From NCBI GenBank assembly GCA_964599655.1, contig CAZRGV010000077.1, positions 1 to 29,743 on the forward strand: a DNA stretch of 29,743 bases. Reading direction: 5' to 3'. The notes beneath the pieces were generated by a model. The model did no database searches. It was not told where the DNA came from and saw only the letters and a program-made list of their open reading frames with translations. The position numbers and the translations under genes were made by a program. The stretch comes from CAZRGV01 sp964599655 (GTDB lineage: Bacteria; Planctomycetota; Planctomycetia; Isosphaerales; Isosphaeraceae). Shown here one piece after another: positions 23,422 to 29,743 of the stretch (position 1 is the stretch's first letter; each line of letters opens with the position of its first letter).

Positions 23422-24294
23422 CTAGACGTCAAGTTCCTGTTCGGCCAACGGAGGCTTGACCAGGGATGGTGGCGGATGAACGCTTCGGGGGCGTTGAGCG
23501 CGCGGGAGGCCCACGGGGGGAGGGGGCACCGTGTGCGGCGCGTCCAGGGAGGGGGGGCGCCGCGGTATCGAGGCGAGACGTTCGAGGACGAAAACGAGGT
23601 CCGCCGGATCGACCGGTAGGTCGAGGCACGCCGAGGCGCCCCTGGCCCTGGCGGTGGCCACGAGCGATCGGTCGGCGAAGCCGATGAGGCTGAGAATGGT
23701 CCGGGTGATGGACTCGCGAGCCAGGATTTCGTCCCAGCCGTTTTCGAGTACGGGAACATCCCAGACGGTCAGTGTGTGCGAGGGGGCGTCGATCCAGTCG
23801 CGGACCGGCTGCGCCGGAAATCCCGCCTGGTGGCAGGCATCGGCCAGCATCAGCCGGAGTTCAACGTTGCGACTCACAATCGCGACACGGGGGCGACTCG
23901 TTGTCTTCGAGGGTCGACGAGGCGTGCTCGGCGGGGTCTGGACGTGGCGCGCGATCGTTTCGCTGGCGGTGGCCTCGGGCAGAATCGCGTCGACGAGTTG
24001 CGCGAATGGCTCGATCGAAGCGTAACGCGCGGAGGGCCCGACACAAAGAACCAATCGGGGCGGGGAACCTTCCCGAACGCGAAGCCGGTGGATCCGCTCG
24101 GCGTCCTTGAGCGTCGGAAAGGGCCGATGAAGGACGATCGCGTTTGCGGTCTGAGCCGCATCGGGCCAGGGGTCCGGCAGCAGGTCGGCGCAGGAGATGC
24201 GAGCGGCGTCACGAGGCAAGGCCGAGGCGATCGTCGCGACCCAGGGGTCGTCGAGATCACCAAAAAACAGGACCGACGGCCTGTTCCGCCACAT
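23422..24294 (-). CDS. protein with degenerate response-regulator receiver-like domain(s)
   Basis: A 290-residue protein. The N-terminal part (RPSVLFFGDLDDPWVATIAS) and a second part (PRVAIVSRNVELRLMLADAC followed by TLTVWDVPVLENGWDEIL, ILSLIGFADRS and GASACLDLPVDPADLVFVLE) follow the beta-alpha order of CheY-like receivers. In the second part a WD could sit at the phospho-acceptor position. The paired acidic residues of the first strand are missing, and the lysine of the usual KP motif is replaced (DLP). It is therefore probably a pseudo-receiver that does not take part in normal phosphotransfer. The C-terminus is proline-rich. The ATG at 24294 has GGGAGGT 7 nt upstream. It is 69 bp downstream of a small-membrane-protein pair on the same strand. 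Confidence 0.6.
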   Translation of the reverse strand: MWRNRPSVLFFGDLDDPWVATIASALPRDAARISCADLLPDPWPDAAQTANAIVLHRPFPTLKDAERIHRLRVREGSPPRLVLCVGPSARYASIEPFAQLVDAILPEATASETIARHVQTPPSTPRRPSKTTSRPRVAIVSRNVELRLMLADACHQAGFPAQPVRDWIDAPSHTLTVWDVPVLENGWDEILARESITRTILSLIGFADRSLVATARARGASACLDLPVDPADLVFVLERLASIPRRPPSLDAPHTVPPPPVGLPRAQRPRSVHPPPSLVKPPLAEQELDV

Positions 24295-24363
24295 CGCCGG
24301 ACCTCCCTGCCGCGACTCGGAATGACGGACGCTAACAGATCGAGCGAAATCCGGCAAGCGACG

Positions 24364-24618
24364 TCAGTCGGTTTGCGCGTGCTGCGTGGCGCCGTCGGGC
24401 GCGGATCTGAGCTTCCAGACCCTGGCGACGGCCCAGGCGACGATGATCGCGATCCCAACGTGGTAAACGCCAGGAGCGAGAGCCTTCGAGAGCTCCAGAA
24501 CCTCCGACACGAGCCGGAGCAAGGAACCGGCATCGTCCGGGAAGGCGACCAGGTAGACGACGAGGGCCAGCGCCAGAACCGGCCATCGCCTGTGGATCGG
24601 ATTTCGCCAGTCATCCAT
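24364..24618 (-). CDS. small membrane protein, two predicted helices
   Basis: An 84-residue protein with hydrophobic stretches RWPVLALALVVYLVAFPDD and YHVGIAIIVAWAVARVW. The ATG at 24618 has AAGGA 7 nt upstream and overlaps the stop of the preceding gene by 8 nt (ATGGATGA), indicating translational coupling; an ATG at 24636 is less likely. Family not recognised. Confidence 0.7.
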   Translation of the reverse strand: MDDWRNPIHRRWPVLALALVVYLVAFPDDAGSLLRLVSEVLELSKALAPGVYHVGIAIIVAWAVARVWKLRSAPDGATQHAQTD

Positions 24619-24955
24619 GGAGCGGATCCTTTGCACCAGGAGCGTAGGCCGGCTTGATCCCTCGGCTCTCGAAGAACGCGATCACACCCGCCAGCACCAG
24701 CAAGAAGGCGATGCGCATCAGAATCCCCGAGGTCTGGGAGAACGGAACGCTCGTGGCGACCGTTTCCGATTCGCCCCCGACCCGAATCGTTGTCGGTGCC
24801 GCGCCGTAAAGGACCGCGGCGATCGCGACCAAAATTCCAAGGACGATCAGCTTGGTGTCGGTGAGGCGTCCTCCGCCCACGATCAACGTCAAGCTGACGG
24901 AGAGCAGAAGAAACGCCGTGGTCAAGATCAGGGTAAAGACCAGATCCGCACTCAT
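24611..24955 (-). CDS. small membrane protein, three predicted helices
   Basis: A 114-residue protein with segments LVFTLILTTAFLLLSVSLTL, LIVLGILVAIAAVLYGAAP and GILMRIAFLLVLAGVIAFFE. The ATG at 24955 has GAGGT 7 nt upstream; the open frame upstream of it is not protein-like. It is the first gene of a two-gene membrane operon driven by a likely promoter at 25059-25087. Family not recognised. Confidence 0.72.
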   Translation of the reverse strand: MSADLVFTLILTTAFLLLSVSLTLIVGGGRLTDTKLIVLGILVAIAAVLYGAAPTTIRVGGESETVATSVPFSQTSGILMRIAFLLVLAGVIAFFESRGIKPAYAPGAKDPLHG

Positions 24956-25058
24956 TGCGATGACCTCAATTCGGACCGGACGGGTCACCCAAATAGCACA
25001 AGGGACGGATCGCGAAACCAACGCCTCGCGAATCGGCAAAGTCAAGCAGATGAGTCGG

Positions 25059-25087
25059 ATCATAATACCGTGACACGATCGACTCAA
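25059..25087 (-). promoter_or_regulatory. sigma-70-like promoter for the small-membrane-protein operon
   Basis: On the minus strand TTGAGT (25087-25082), 17 nt, TATGAT (25064-25059): five of six at -10 and four of six at -35. The transcript would begin near 25052 with a leader of about 97 nt. The rest of the 341 bp between the divergent starts (24955 and 25297) shows no gene. Confidence 0.5.
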
Positions 25088-25296
25088 CAATCCAGCGATC
25101 GGTTCGTCGAGGTTTCCCAGCGAGCCAAGGCAGGCTGTTGCCAGGTCACGCCCGTCCGGGTAGCCTGCGTCCATGTGCGACTGGGTACCCTTGTCGACGG
25201 CGTGAGCCCGGATTTTCCCGTAATTCCTGGCGTTTAAGGTTCCGCGATCGCTCGGGGATTCTCCGGTCCTGGTGATCCGAAGCAACGGCGAAACGG

Positions 25297-25785
25297 ATGG
25301 CCATGGCAACGGCATCGTCGCGACGAATTCAGGAGCCGCTGGATACGAGCGTGCGGCTTGCGACCCCGGAATGGATCACGTTCCGCTTTCCGATCGCGGG
25401 GCCGTTCCCTCGCGCGGTGGCGTCCCTGATCGACCTGTCCATCGGGGTCATCCTCAACGTGCTCGTGATGTGGCTATCGAGGTTAGTCTCGTTGGGCGCG
25501 CGAGCGGGTTTCGGTCTGTTCCTGGTGGGTCTGTTCAGGCTTCATTGGGGGTATGGCGCGTTCTTCGAGGGGACCTTCAACGGTCAAACGCCGGGCAAGC
25601 GGTTGATGCGGTCGCGCGTGGTTTCGTCGCAGGGAACGCCGATCCACGGATCTCAGGCGGTGCGAAGAAACGTGACCCGGGCGTTCGAGGGTTGGCTTCC
25701 GTTCGCGTTTCTTCCGGCCCTCTCGTCCATGTTTCTCACGCGGATGAACTCGAGGGCTCGAACGCACAGGTCGCTCGATGGCTGA
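25297..25785 (+). CDS. RDD family membrane protein
   Basis: A 162-residue protein. FPRAVASLIDLSIGVILNVL contains the Arg...Asp signature in the first membrane helix that names the family, and FEGTFNGQTPGKRLMRSRVV is the second conserved stretch (GQTPGKRL). Further segments include FGLFLVGLFRLHWGYGAFF and LPFAFLPALSSMFLT. RDD proteins are implicated in ion or compatible-solute transport, but many are unassigned. The ATG at 25297 is used; an ATG at 25303 is close by and cannot be excluded. Its stop overlaps the next start by 8 nt (ATGGCTGA), so the two are coupled. Confidence 0.85.
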   Translation: MAMATASSRRIQEPLDTSVRLATPEWITFRFPIAGPFPRAVASLIDLSIGVILNVLVMWLSRLVSLGARAGFGLFLVGLFRLHWGYGAFFEGTFNGQTPGKRLMRSRVVSSQGTPIHGSQAVRRNVTRAFEGWLPFAFLPALSSMFLTRMNSRARTHRSLDG

Positions 25786-26869
25786 AGGCTGGTACATCAA
25801 GGTGGGAGGCGCGGAGCGAGGTCCGATCTCGTCGGCCGAGCTTCGCGAGCTGGTGCGGATTGGCACGGTGACGCCCCAGGTGCTGGTTCGCCGCGGCTCG
25901 AGCGCCTGGATTCGAGCCTCCAAGGTTCGAGGATTGTTTCCCTCGCCGCCACCAGAGACGGCGCACGAGCGGGAACCGCGAGGGCCCGCCCCGGTGGCCC
26001 CGGCGGAGGCAACGCCGGATGCTGAGGGACCAGCCGGTTCGCCCCCTGGCGTGATCGGGTTCGAGCCGGATGCTCAAAAACCCGAAGCCAAAAGCCCGGT
26101 CGACGTGGGCGGGAATCCGTTGGAGATGCTGGGGATCCAGATCGTGGAGCAGGGGGGGCCGGTCGCTGACGAAGGGCCCGTCGAGCTTCCGGGACTCGAA
26201 CTCCCCGAGGAGCCACTCCGGCCTCGCTCCTGGATTCGACGTCCGCCGGAACCACCCAAGCCCGAGCCAGAGAAAGCACCGGAGGAAGCGCCTGATGACA
26301 GGGCGTTCCGCAAGCGACATCTCGGCACGGAGCGTCTCATTCGATCGATCGGGATCTTTTTTTCGTTGAATGTTGTCGTTCTGATCGCGATTGCCTGTGT
26401 TTTGGCCTACCGGACGTTGAGAACCTTGAACCAGATTGCGGGGACGAGAGATCTTGGTCCGTTCCACGGCTCGGTGCTGGTCGGAGGCTCGATCCTGGGT
26501 ACGGGAATCGTGGCCTTCGCGCTCATCGGCGGAGGGCTTCGCAAACTCCAGGTCTGGGCCCGTTGGGTCGCGGCGACGCTCCTGATCGAGAGCATTCTGG
26601 TGAGTCTGGTCACGGAGCTGTACCTGGTTCTGGTCCACGCTCCGAATGCGTTTTCAAGGGCCCTGGCTCTCTTGGCGCTCGGGCTGCTAATACCCAGTCT
26701 TTTGGCCTTCGCGTTGCTCGGTGCCGGGAGTGAGGCGGTTTTCTCAAAGGCGTATGCGGATTTGATCGCGCGAACACCTCGGATGCGAAGCGGCTTCAGC
26801 CTTCGGGTCGGGCTGTTGCTTCTGGTGGAATTGGTGGCGATCGGGTATCTCTGGTACAACACGCGGTAG
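25778..26869 (+). CDS. GYF_2 (DUF4339)-domain membrane protein
   Basis: A 363-residue protein in three parts. Residues 1-55 (EGWYIKVGGAERGPISSAEL, then RELVRIGTVTPQVLVRRGSS and AWIRASKVRGLF) are a GYF_2 domain, expected to bind proline-rich peptides. A long Pro/Glu-rich linker (about 56-185) follows. The C-terminal part has four or more membrane helices (IGIFFSLNVVVLIAIACVLA, GGSILGTGIVAFALIGGG, LALLALGLLIPSLLAFALLG, LLLLVELVAIGYLWY). GYF_2 fused to or next to RDD domains is a recurring arrangement in planctomycetes. It is translationally coupled to the RDD gene and probably forms a complex with it. Confidence 0.85.
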   Translation: MAEGWYIKVGGAERGPISSAELRELVRIGTVTPQVLVRRGSSAWIRASKVRGLFPSPPPETAHEREPRGPAPVAPAEATPDAEGPAGSPPGVIGFEPDAQKPEAKSPVDVGGNPLEMLGIQIVEQGGPVADEGPVELPGLELPEEPLRPRSWIRRPPEPPKPEPEKAPEEAPDDRAFRKRHLGTERLIRSIGIFFSLNVVVLIAIACVLAYRTLRTLNQIAGTRDLGPFHGSVLVGGSILGTGIVAFALIGGGLRKLQVWARWVAATLLIESILVSLVTELYLVLVHAPNAFSRALALLALGLLIPSLLAFALLGAGSEAVFSKAYADLIARTPRMRSGFSLRVGLLLLVELVAIGYLWYNTR

Positions 26870-26968
26870 GTTCTGGATGTGGATGCAACCGCGAAGACGC
26901 GCGCGGCGGAGACACCATGACGGCCGTGGCTCGTGGCGGCCAGGATGAGGACCCGTTTGTCTCACGTT

Positions 26969-26986
26969 GATTTACGATCGTCAATC
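26969..26986. promoter_or_regulatory. operator-like palindrome upstream of the Gfo/Idh gene
   Basis: GATTTACGATCGTCAATC is an 18-bp palindrome with eight of nine pairs matching around ACGATCGT. It ends 17 bp before the ATG at 27004, overlapping the likely initiation region of the three-gene operon. Confidence 0.4.
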
Positions 26987-27003
26987 TCTTGGGAGTGGGA
27001 ACC

Positions 27004-27900
27004 ATGATCCGACTTGGCATTGTCGACTTCGACACCAGCCATGCCGTCGAGTTCACAAAGCGTCTCAATCATATCGACATCGCCGAGGATCAGTGGGTCG
27101 ACGGGGCGAAGGTCGTCGCCGGTGTGCCTGGAACCTCGCAGATCTCGCCGGAACGGATTCCCGAGTACACGAAGGCGATCGAGGGCTACGGAGTCAAGCT
27201 CTACGACGATCCGGCGGAACTCTTTGGCAAGATCGACGCCGTGCTGATTGAGTCGGTCGATGGCAGCGTTCACCTCGAACGCGCCCGACCGTTTCTCGAG
27301 AGGGGCATGCCCACTTATGTGGATAAGCCGTTCGCGTGCTCGCTGGCCGACGCGAAGGCGATGTTCGACCTCGCCCACCGAACGCATGCGCCGATCATGT
27401 CGAGCTCAAGCCTGCGCTACGCTCCCGAGGTGGTCGCGGCCAAGGAGGGCAAGGGCCCCTCGGGCGGAATCGTCGGCGTGACGACCTACGGCCCGGCGCC
27501 GACGCACCCTCGCAATCCCGGCCTGTTCCACTACGGGATCCACCCCGTCGAGATGCTGTACACGCTGATGGGACCTGGCTGTCAGCGATTGACCTGCATG
27601 AGTCAGCCCGGAGCCGACGTGGTCACGGGCGTTTGGTCTGACGGTCGGGTCGCGACCGTGCGAGGAATTCGTGCGGGCAAGGCGGATTACGGATTCACGA
27701 TTTTCGGAGAAAAAGCCGTGACCACCCAGGGGGTCAGCACCCGCTACATTTATCGCGAACTGCTCAAGAAGATTGTTCAGATGCTCGAGACCAAGGAGCC
27801 GCCCATCGACCCTCGCGAGACGCTCGAGATCGTGGCGTTCATCGAAGGAGCCAGAACCAGCGGTGACGCGGGTGGACAACCGTTCGAGATCAAGCTCTGA
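27004..27900 (+). CDS. Gfo/Idh/MocA-family oxidoreductase, atypical
   Basis: A 298-residue protein. MIRLGIVDFDTSHAVEFTKR replaces the expected GxGxxG nucleotide loop with VDFDTSH. IDAVLIESVDGSVHLERARP and GMPTYVDKPFACSLADAK carry the conserved (E/D)KP motif (D107-K-P109) of the family, and FHYGIHPVEML (H176, H180) lies where the catalytic histidine is usually found. Family members oxidise or reduce sugars and related carbonyls with NAD(P). The altered loop may change cofactor binding. It begins an operon with an O-methyltransferase (19 bp on) and a secreted hydrolase-like protein. The start is preceded by GGGAG and by a palindrome. Confidence 0.85.
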   Translation: MIRLGIVDFDTSHAVEFTKRLNHIDIAEDQWVDGAKVVAGVPGTSQISPERIPEYTKAIEGYGVKLYDDPAELFGKIDAVLIESVDGSVHLERARPFLERGMPTYVDKPFACSLADAKAMFDLAHRTHAPIMSSSSLRYAPEVVAAKEGKGPSGGIVGVTTYGPAPTHPRNPGLFHYGIHPVEMLYTLMGPGCQRLTCMSQPGADVVTGVWSDGRVATVRGIRAGKADYGFTIFGEKAVTTQGVSTRYIYRELLKKIVQMLETKEPPIDPRETLEIVAFIEGARTSGDAGGQPFEIKL

Positions 27901-27919
27901 GTCCGGAGAATTGATTCGG

Positions 27920-28513
27920 ATGTTTTCCTCGCGCATTCAGGAGGTGATCGACCGCGTCGATCGCCTCCGCTTTGAGGTGGACGACCATTGGCAGATTCCC
28001 GCCGACGAGGCGAGGCTCCTGGCGCAACTGGTCCGCATCGGCGGTTGTGTCTCGATTTGTGAAGTGGGCACGAGCTACGGCTTCTCGACGCTCCACCTGG
28101 CGGCCGCGTTGAACGAGCCGGGAGGGGCGCTCCACACGATCGATGTCGATCCCAAGAAGGTGGCCGCGGCGTCGCGCCACCTTCGCGAAGCCGGCCTCGA
28201 GGATCGAGTCGTCTTCCACGAAGGAGACGCGGTCCTCCTGCTTCGCACCCTACAACCCGAGCGGCCATTCGACTTCGTCTTCCTCGACGCGACGAAGTCG
28301 CAATCCTTCGACTACCTTGAGGCGGTCTGGCCACGACTCGCCGACTCGTTCATCATCGTCACCGACAACACGACCACGCACGCGGACGAACTCGCCCCCT
28401 TCGTTCGCCATCTCCGGTCGCTTCCCGAGCTGACGAGCACCGACGTGCCGGTCGGGAACGGATTCGAGCTGACCGTTCGAAGCCGCCAAGCTTGTTTGAG
28501 AGTTCGATCATGA
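27920..28513 (+). CDS. class I SAM-dependent O-methyltransferase
   Basis: A 197-residue protein. ICEVGTSYGFSTLHLAAAL (about 46-64) is the SAM-binding glycine loop. LHTIDVDP holds the acidic residue contacting the ribose, and FDFVFLDATKSQSFDYLEAV (D123) and IIVTDNTTT (D149-N150) are the metal-binding and catalytic positions typical of the catechol / caffeoyl-CoA O-methyltransferase group. It should methylate a small hydroxylated acceptor in the cytoplasm. It lies 19 bp after the oxidoreductase and overlaps the next gene by 4 bp (ATGA), so all three are probably one transcript. Confidence 0.85.
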   Translation: MFSSRIQEVIDRVDRLRFEVDDHWQIPADEARLLAQLVRIGGCVSICEVGTSYGFSTLHLAAALNEPGGALHTIDVDPKKVAAASRHLREAGLEDRVVFHEGDAVLLLRTLQPERPFDFVFLDATKSQSFDYLEAVWPRLADSFIIVTDNTTTHADELAPFVRHLRSLPELTSTDVPVGNGFELTVRSRQACLRVRS

Positions 28514-29607
28514 AACGTTTTCTTGTCATCTTGGCGAGCTTCTGGCTGCTTCAGGACATTTCGCCAGCCGGAACACTGGAGACTCCGTCGAGAACGACCG
28601 AGGTTGCGATCCGGGGGGACGGGTTCCTGATCAACGGCCGTCCCACCTACGAAGGTCGAACCTGGCAAGGAAGGAAAATCGAAGGACTGCTGCTGAATTC
28701 GAGGATGATCCAGGGGATCTTCGACGACCTCAATCCCGAAACCCGCTCGAAATGGGCGTATCCTGACACCGGCCGTTGGGACCCGGCGCGGAATACGCGT
28801 GAGTTCGTGGCGGCCATGCCCGAGTGGAGGAGGCATGGGCTGCTTGCCTTCAGCATCAACCTTCAAGGCGGAAGTCCGCAGGGCTACTCCCAGGGTCGGC
28901 AACCCTGGCACAACTCGGCGATCACCCCGAACGGAGATCTCCGTCCCGAGTTCATGTCAAGGCTTGAACAGATTCTCGACCAGGCGGACAAGCTGGGCAT
29001 GGTGGCCATTCTCGGAATCTTCTACTTCGGGCAGGACGAGCGACTCGAAAACGAGGCGGCGGTGATCGGGGCTCTCGATCACGCGGTCGACTGGGTCCTG
29101 GACCACGGCTACCGTAACGTCCTGATCGAGGTCAACAACGAGTGCAACGTTCGCTATGATCACGCAATTCTCAGGCCGGAACGAGTTCATGAGCTGATCG
29201 AACGCGTCAAGGCCCATTCGCGAGAGGGCAGGCGGCTTCTGGTCGGGACCAGTTATGGCGGTGGGACGATACCGCGAGAGAATGTGGTTCGCGCGTCCGA
29301 CTTCTTGCTGCTGCATGGCAATGGCGTGGAAGATCCGGATCAGATCCGGGGCATGGTCCGCCGGACGAGGGAGGTTCGAGGCTATCGGCCCATGCCGATT
29401 CTGTTCAACGAGGACGATCATTTCGAGTTCGACCAGCCGCGAAACAACTTCGAATCCGCGCTGTCCGAGTATGCCTCCTGGGGGTACTTCGACCCTGGCG
29501 CGTCGAATTATCGCGATGGCTATCAGTCTCCCCCCGTGCGATGGGAGATCAACACCGCGCGAAAGCGGGCGTTTTTCTCGAAGCTCAAAGAGGTGACGGG
29601 CTCTTGA
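28510..29607 (+). CDS. secreted glycoside-hydrolase-like TIM-barrel protein
   Basis: A 365-residue protein. MKRFLVILASFWLLQDISPA is a signal peptide. The body has barrel-strand features: GLLAFSINLQGG, MVAILGIFYFGQDER, YRNVLIEVNNECNV (N210-E211) and MPILFNEDDHFEF (E301). An Asn-Glu pair at the end of one strand and a Glu at the end of a later one match the acid/base and nucleophile placement of clan GH-A enzymes such as GH5, but the exact family is not recognised and activity is unproved. It overlaps the methyltransferase stop by 4 bp and ends the operon. A strong hairpin follows 17 bp downstream. Confidence 0.65.
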   Translation: MKRFLVILASFWLLQDISPAGTLETPSRTTEVAIRGDGFLINGRPTYEGRTWQGRKIEGLLLNSRMIQGIFDDLNPETRSKWAYPDTGRWDPARNTREFVAAMPEWRRHGLLAFSINLQGGSPQGYSQGRQPWHNSAITPNGDLRPEFMSRLEQILDQADKLGMVAILGIFYFGQDERLENEAAVIGALDHAVDWVLDHGYRNVLIEVNNECNVRYDHAILRPERVHELIERVKAHSREGRRLLVGTSYGGGTIPRENVVRASDFLLLHGNGVEDPDQIRGMVRRTREVRGYRPMPILFNEDDHFEFDQPRNNFESALSEYASWGYFDPGASNYRDGYQSPPVRWEINTARKRAFFSKLKEVTGS

Positions 29608-29623
29608 TCACGTATCCGGGATG

Positions 29624-29651
29624 ACGCGCCTTCGACACGGCGAAGGCGTGT
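29624..29651. terminator. hairpin terminator between convergent genes
   Basis: ACGCGCCTTCG (29624-29634) pairs with CGAAGGCGTGT (29641-29651): 11 base pairs, one of them G-U, with a 6-nt loop. It lies between the end of the hydrolase-like gene and the end of a convergent gene, so it can serve both. No T-run follows. Confidence 0.6.
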
Positions 29652-29666
29652 ACGGGCCGGACTGCC

Positions 29667-29743
29667 TCAGTGGGCGGACGAGAGCGTGTCCGCTTCCGGG
29701 TTGTCCGAGGCCGCGGAAAGCTTTTCGAGGTAGTCGACCACCA
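29667..29743 (-). CDS. C-terminal end of a minus-strand gene (partial)
   Basis: The last 24 codons and the stop of a gene that enters from the right edge: VVDYLEKLSAASDNPEADTL then SSAH. A VDYLEKL helix near a C-terminus is common in c-type cytochrome-like domains, but nothing here proves that, and the identity is left open. It converges on the three-gene operon across the hairpin at 29624-29651. Confidence 0.6.
   Translation of the reverse strand, partial: VVDYLEKLSAASDNPEADTLSSAH

Noticed and set aside
1..29743. tRNA, rRNA, CRISPR arrays, insertion sequences or prophage genes
   Set aside because: I looked on both strands for cloverleaf-like arms, regular spacer repeats, transposase motifs and terminal inverted repeats, and found none that I can support.

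Overview
This is a high-GC bacterial chromosome window. The gene content points to the phylum Planctomycetota, probably an Isosphaeraceae-like lineage. The main evidence is a DUF1559 prepilin-like protein (GFTLIELLVV leader plus a C-terminal H-x9-DG motif), a very long heparinase II/III-like protein, a GYF_2-domain membrane protein, an atypical Gfo/Idh/MocA oxidoreductase and the scattered single genes and small operons usual for that phylum. The phylum call is inferred from gene families; no rRNA or tRNA is present to confirm it. Two runs of N (4798-4927 and 14289-14298) are assembly gaps, and each interrupts a gene.

Layout, left half. The end of a metallo-beta-lactamase-fold gene (1-92, +) faces a leftward three-gene operon (DUF2071/YqjF-like protein, membrane protein, DCC-family thiol-disulfide oxidoreductase; 2371-207). 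Divergent to it are a dienelactone-hydrolase-type enzyme and a metallophosphoesterase (2485-4048). A Tat-exported alpha/beta hydrolase follows on the minus strand (5363-4128, GTG start). csrA (5806-5994) lies behind a consensus sigma-54 promoter, with an IHF-like site and a dyad upstream and four GGA motifs in its leader. It converges on and overlaps a sugar-phosphate isomerase/epimerase-like gene (6962-5970). A GH15-like glucoamylase-family protein (7192-9933) is divergent from the isomerase.

Middle. An unrecognised 253-residue protein (10726-9965, -) is preceded by a promoter and a strongly structured leader ending in an intrinsic terminator, which looks like a transcription-attenuation or riboswitch-type element. 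Upstream of it are the heparinase-like protein (13764-10987) and a small Cys/His zinc-binding-like protein (14088-13813). Divergent from these, a promoter with an overlapping inverted repeat drives a secreted small protein broken by a gap (14213-14575), followed by the DUF1559 gene (14699-15649).

Right half. On the minus strand are mfd (22831-19571), a lipoprotein parvulin-type peptidyl-prolyl isomerase (19342-17783) and a GT39/PMT-like membrane glycosyltransferase (17596-15785). Upstream of mfd is about 590 bp without a convincing gene, carrying a spaced GTTCGTT repeat. Further minus-strand genes are a pseudo-receiver protein (24294-23422) and two small membrane proteins (24955-24364). On the plus strand are an RDD/GYF_2 membrane pair (25297-26869) and a three-gene operon of Gfo/Idh/MocA-like oxidoreductase, class I O-methyltransferase and a secreted GH-A-clan-like hydrolase (27004-29607). 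The operon ends at a strong hairpin facing the C-terminus of another minus-strand gene (29667-29743).

The genes do not form one pathway. Carbohydrate processing recurs (GH15-like, heparinase-like, sugar isomerase, GH-A-like hydrolase, Gfo/Idh), as do envelope proteins. The most unusual material is regulatory: the structured leader at 10765-10906, the sigma-54/csrA control region and the promoter-overlapping dyad at 14153-14174.
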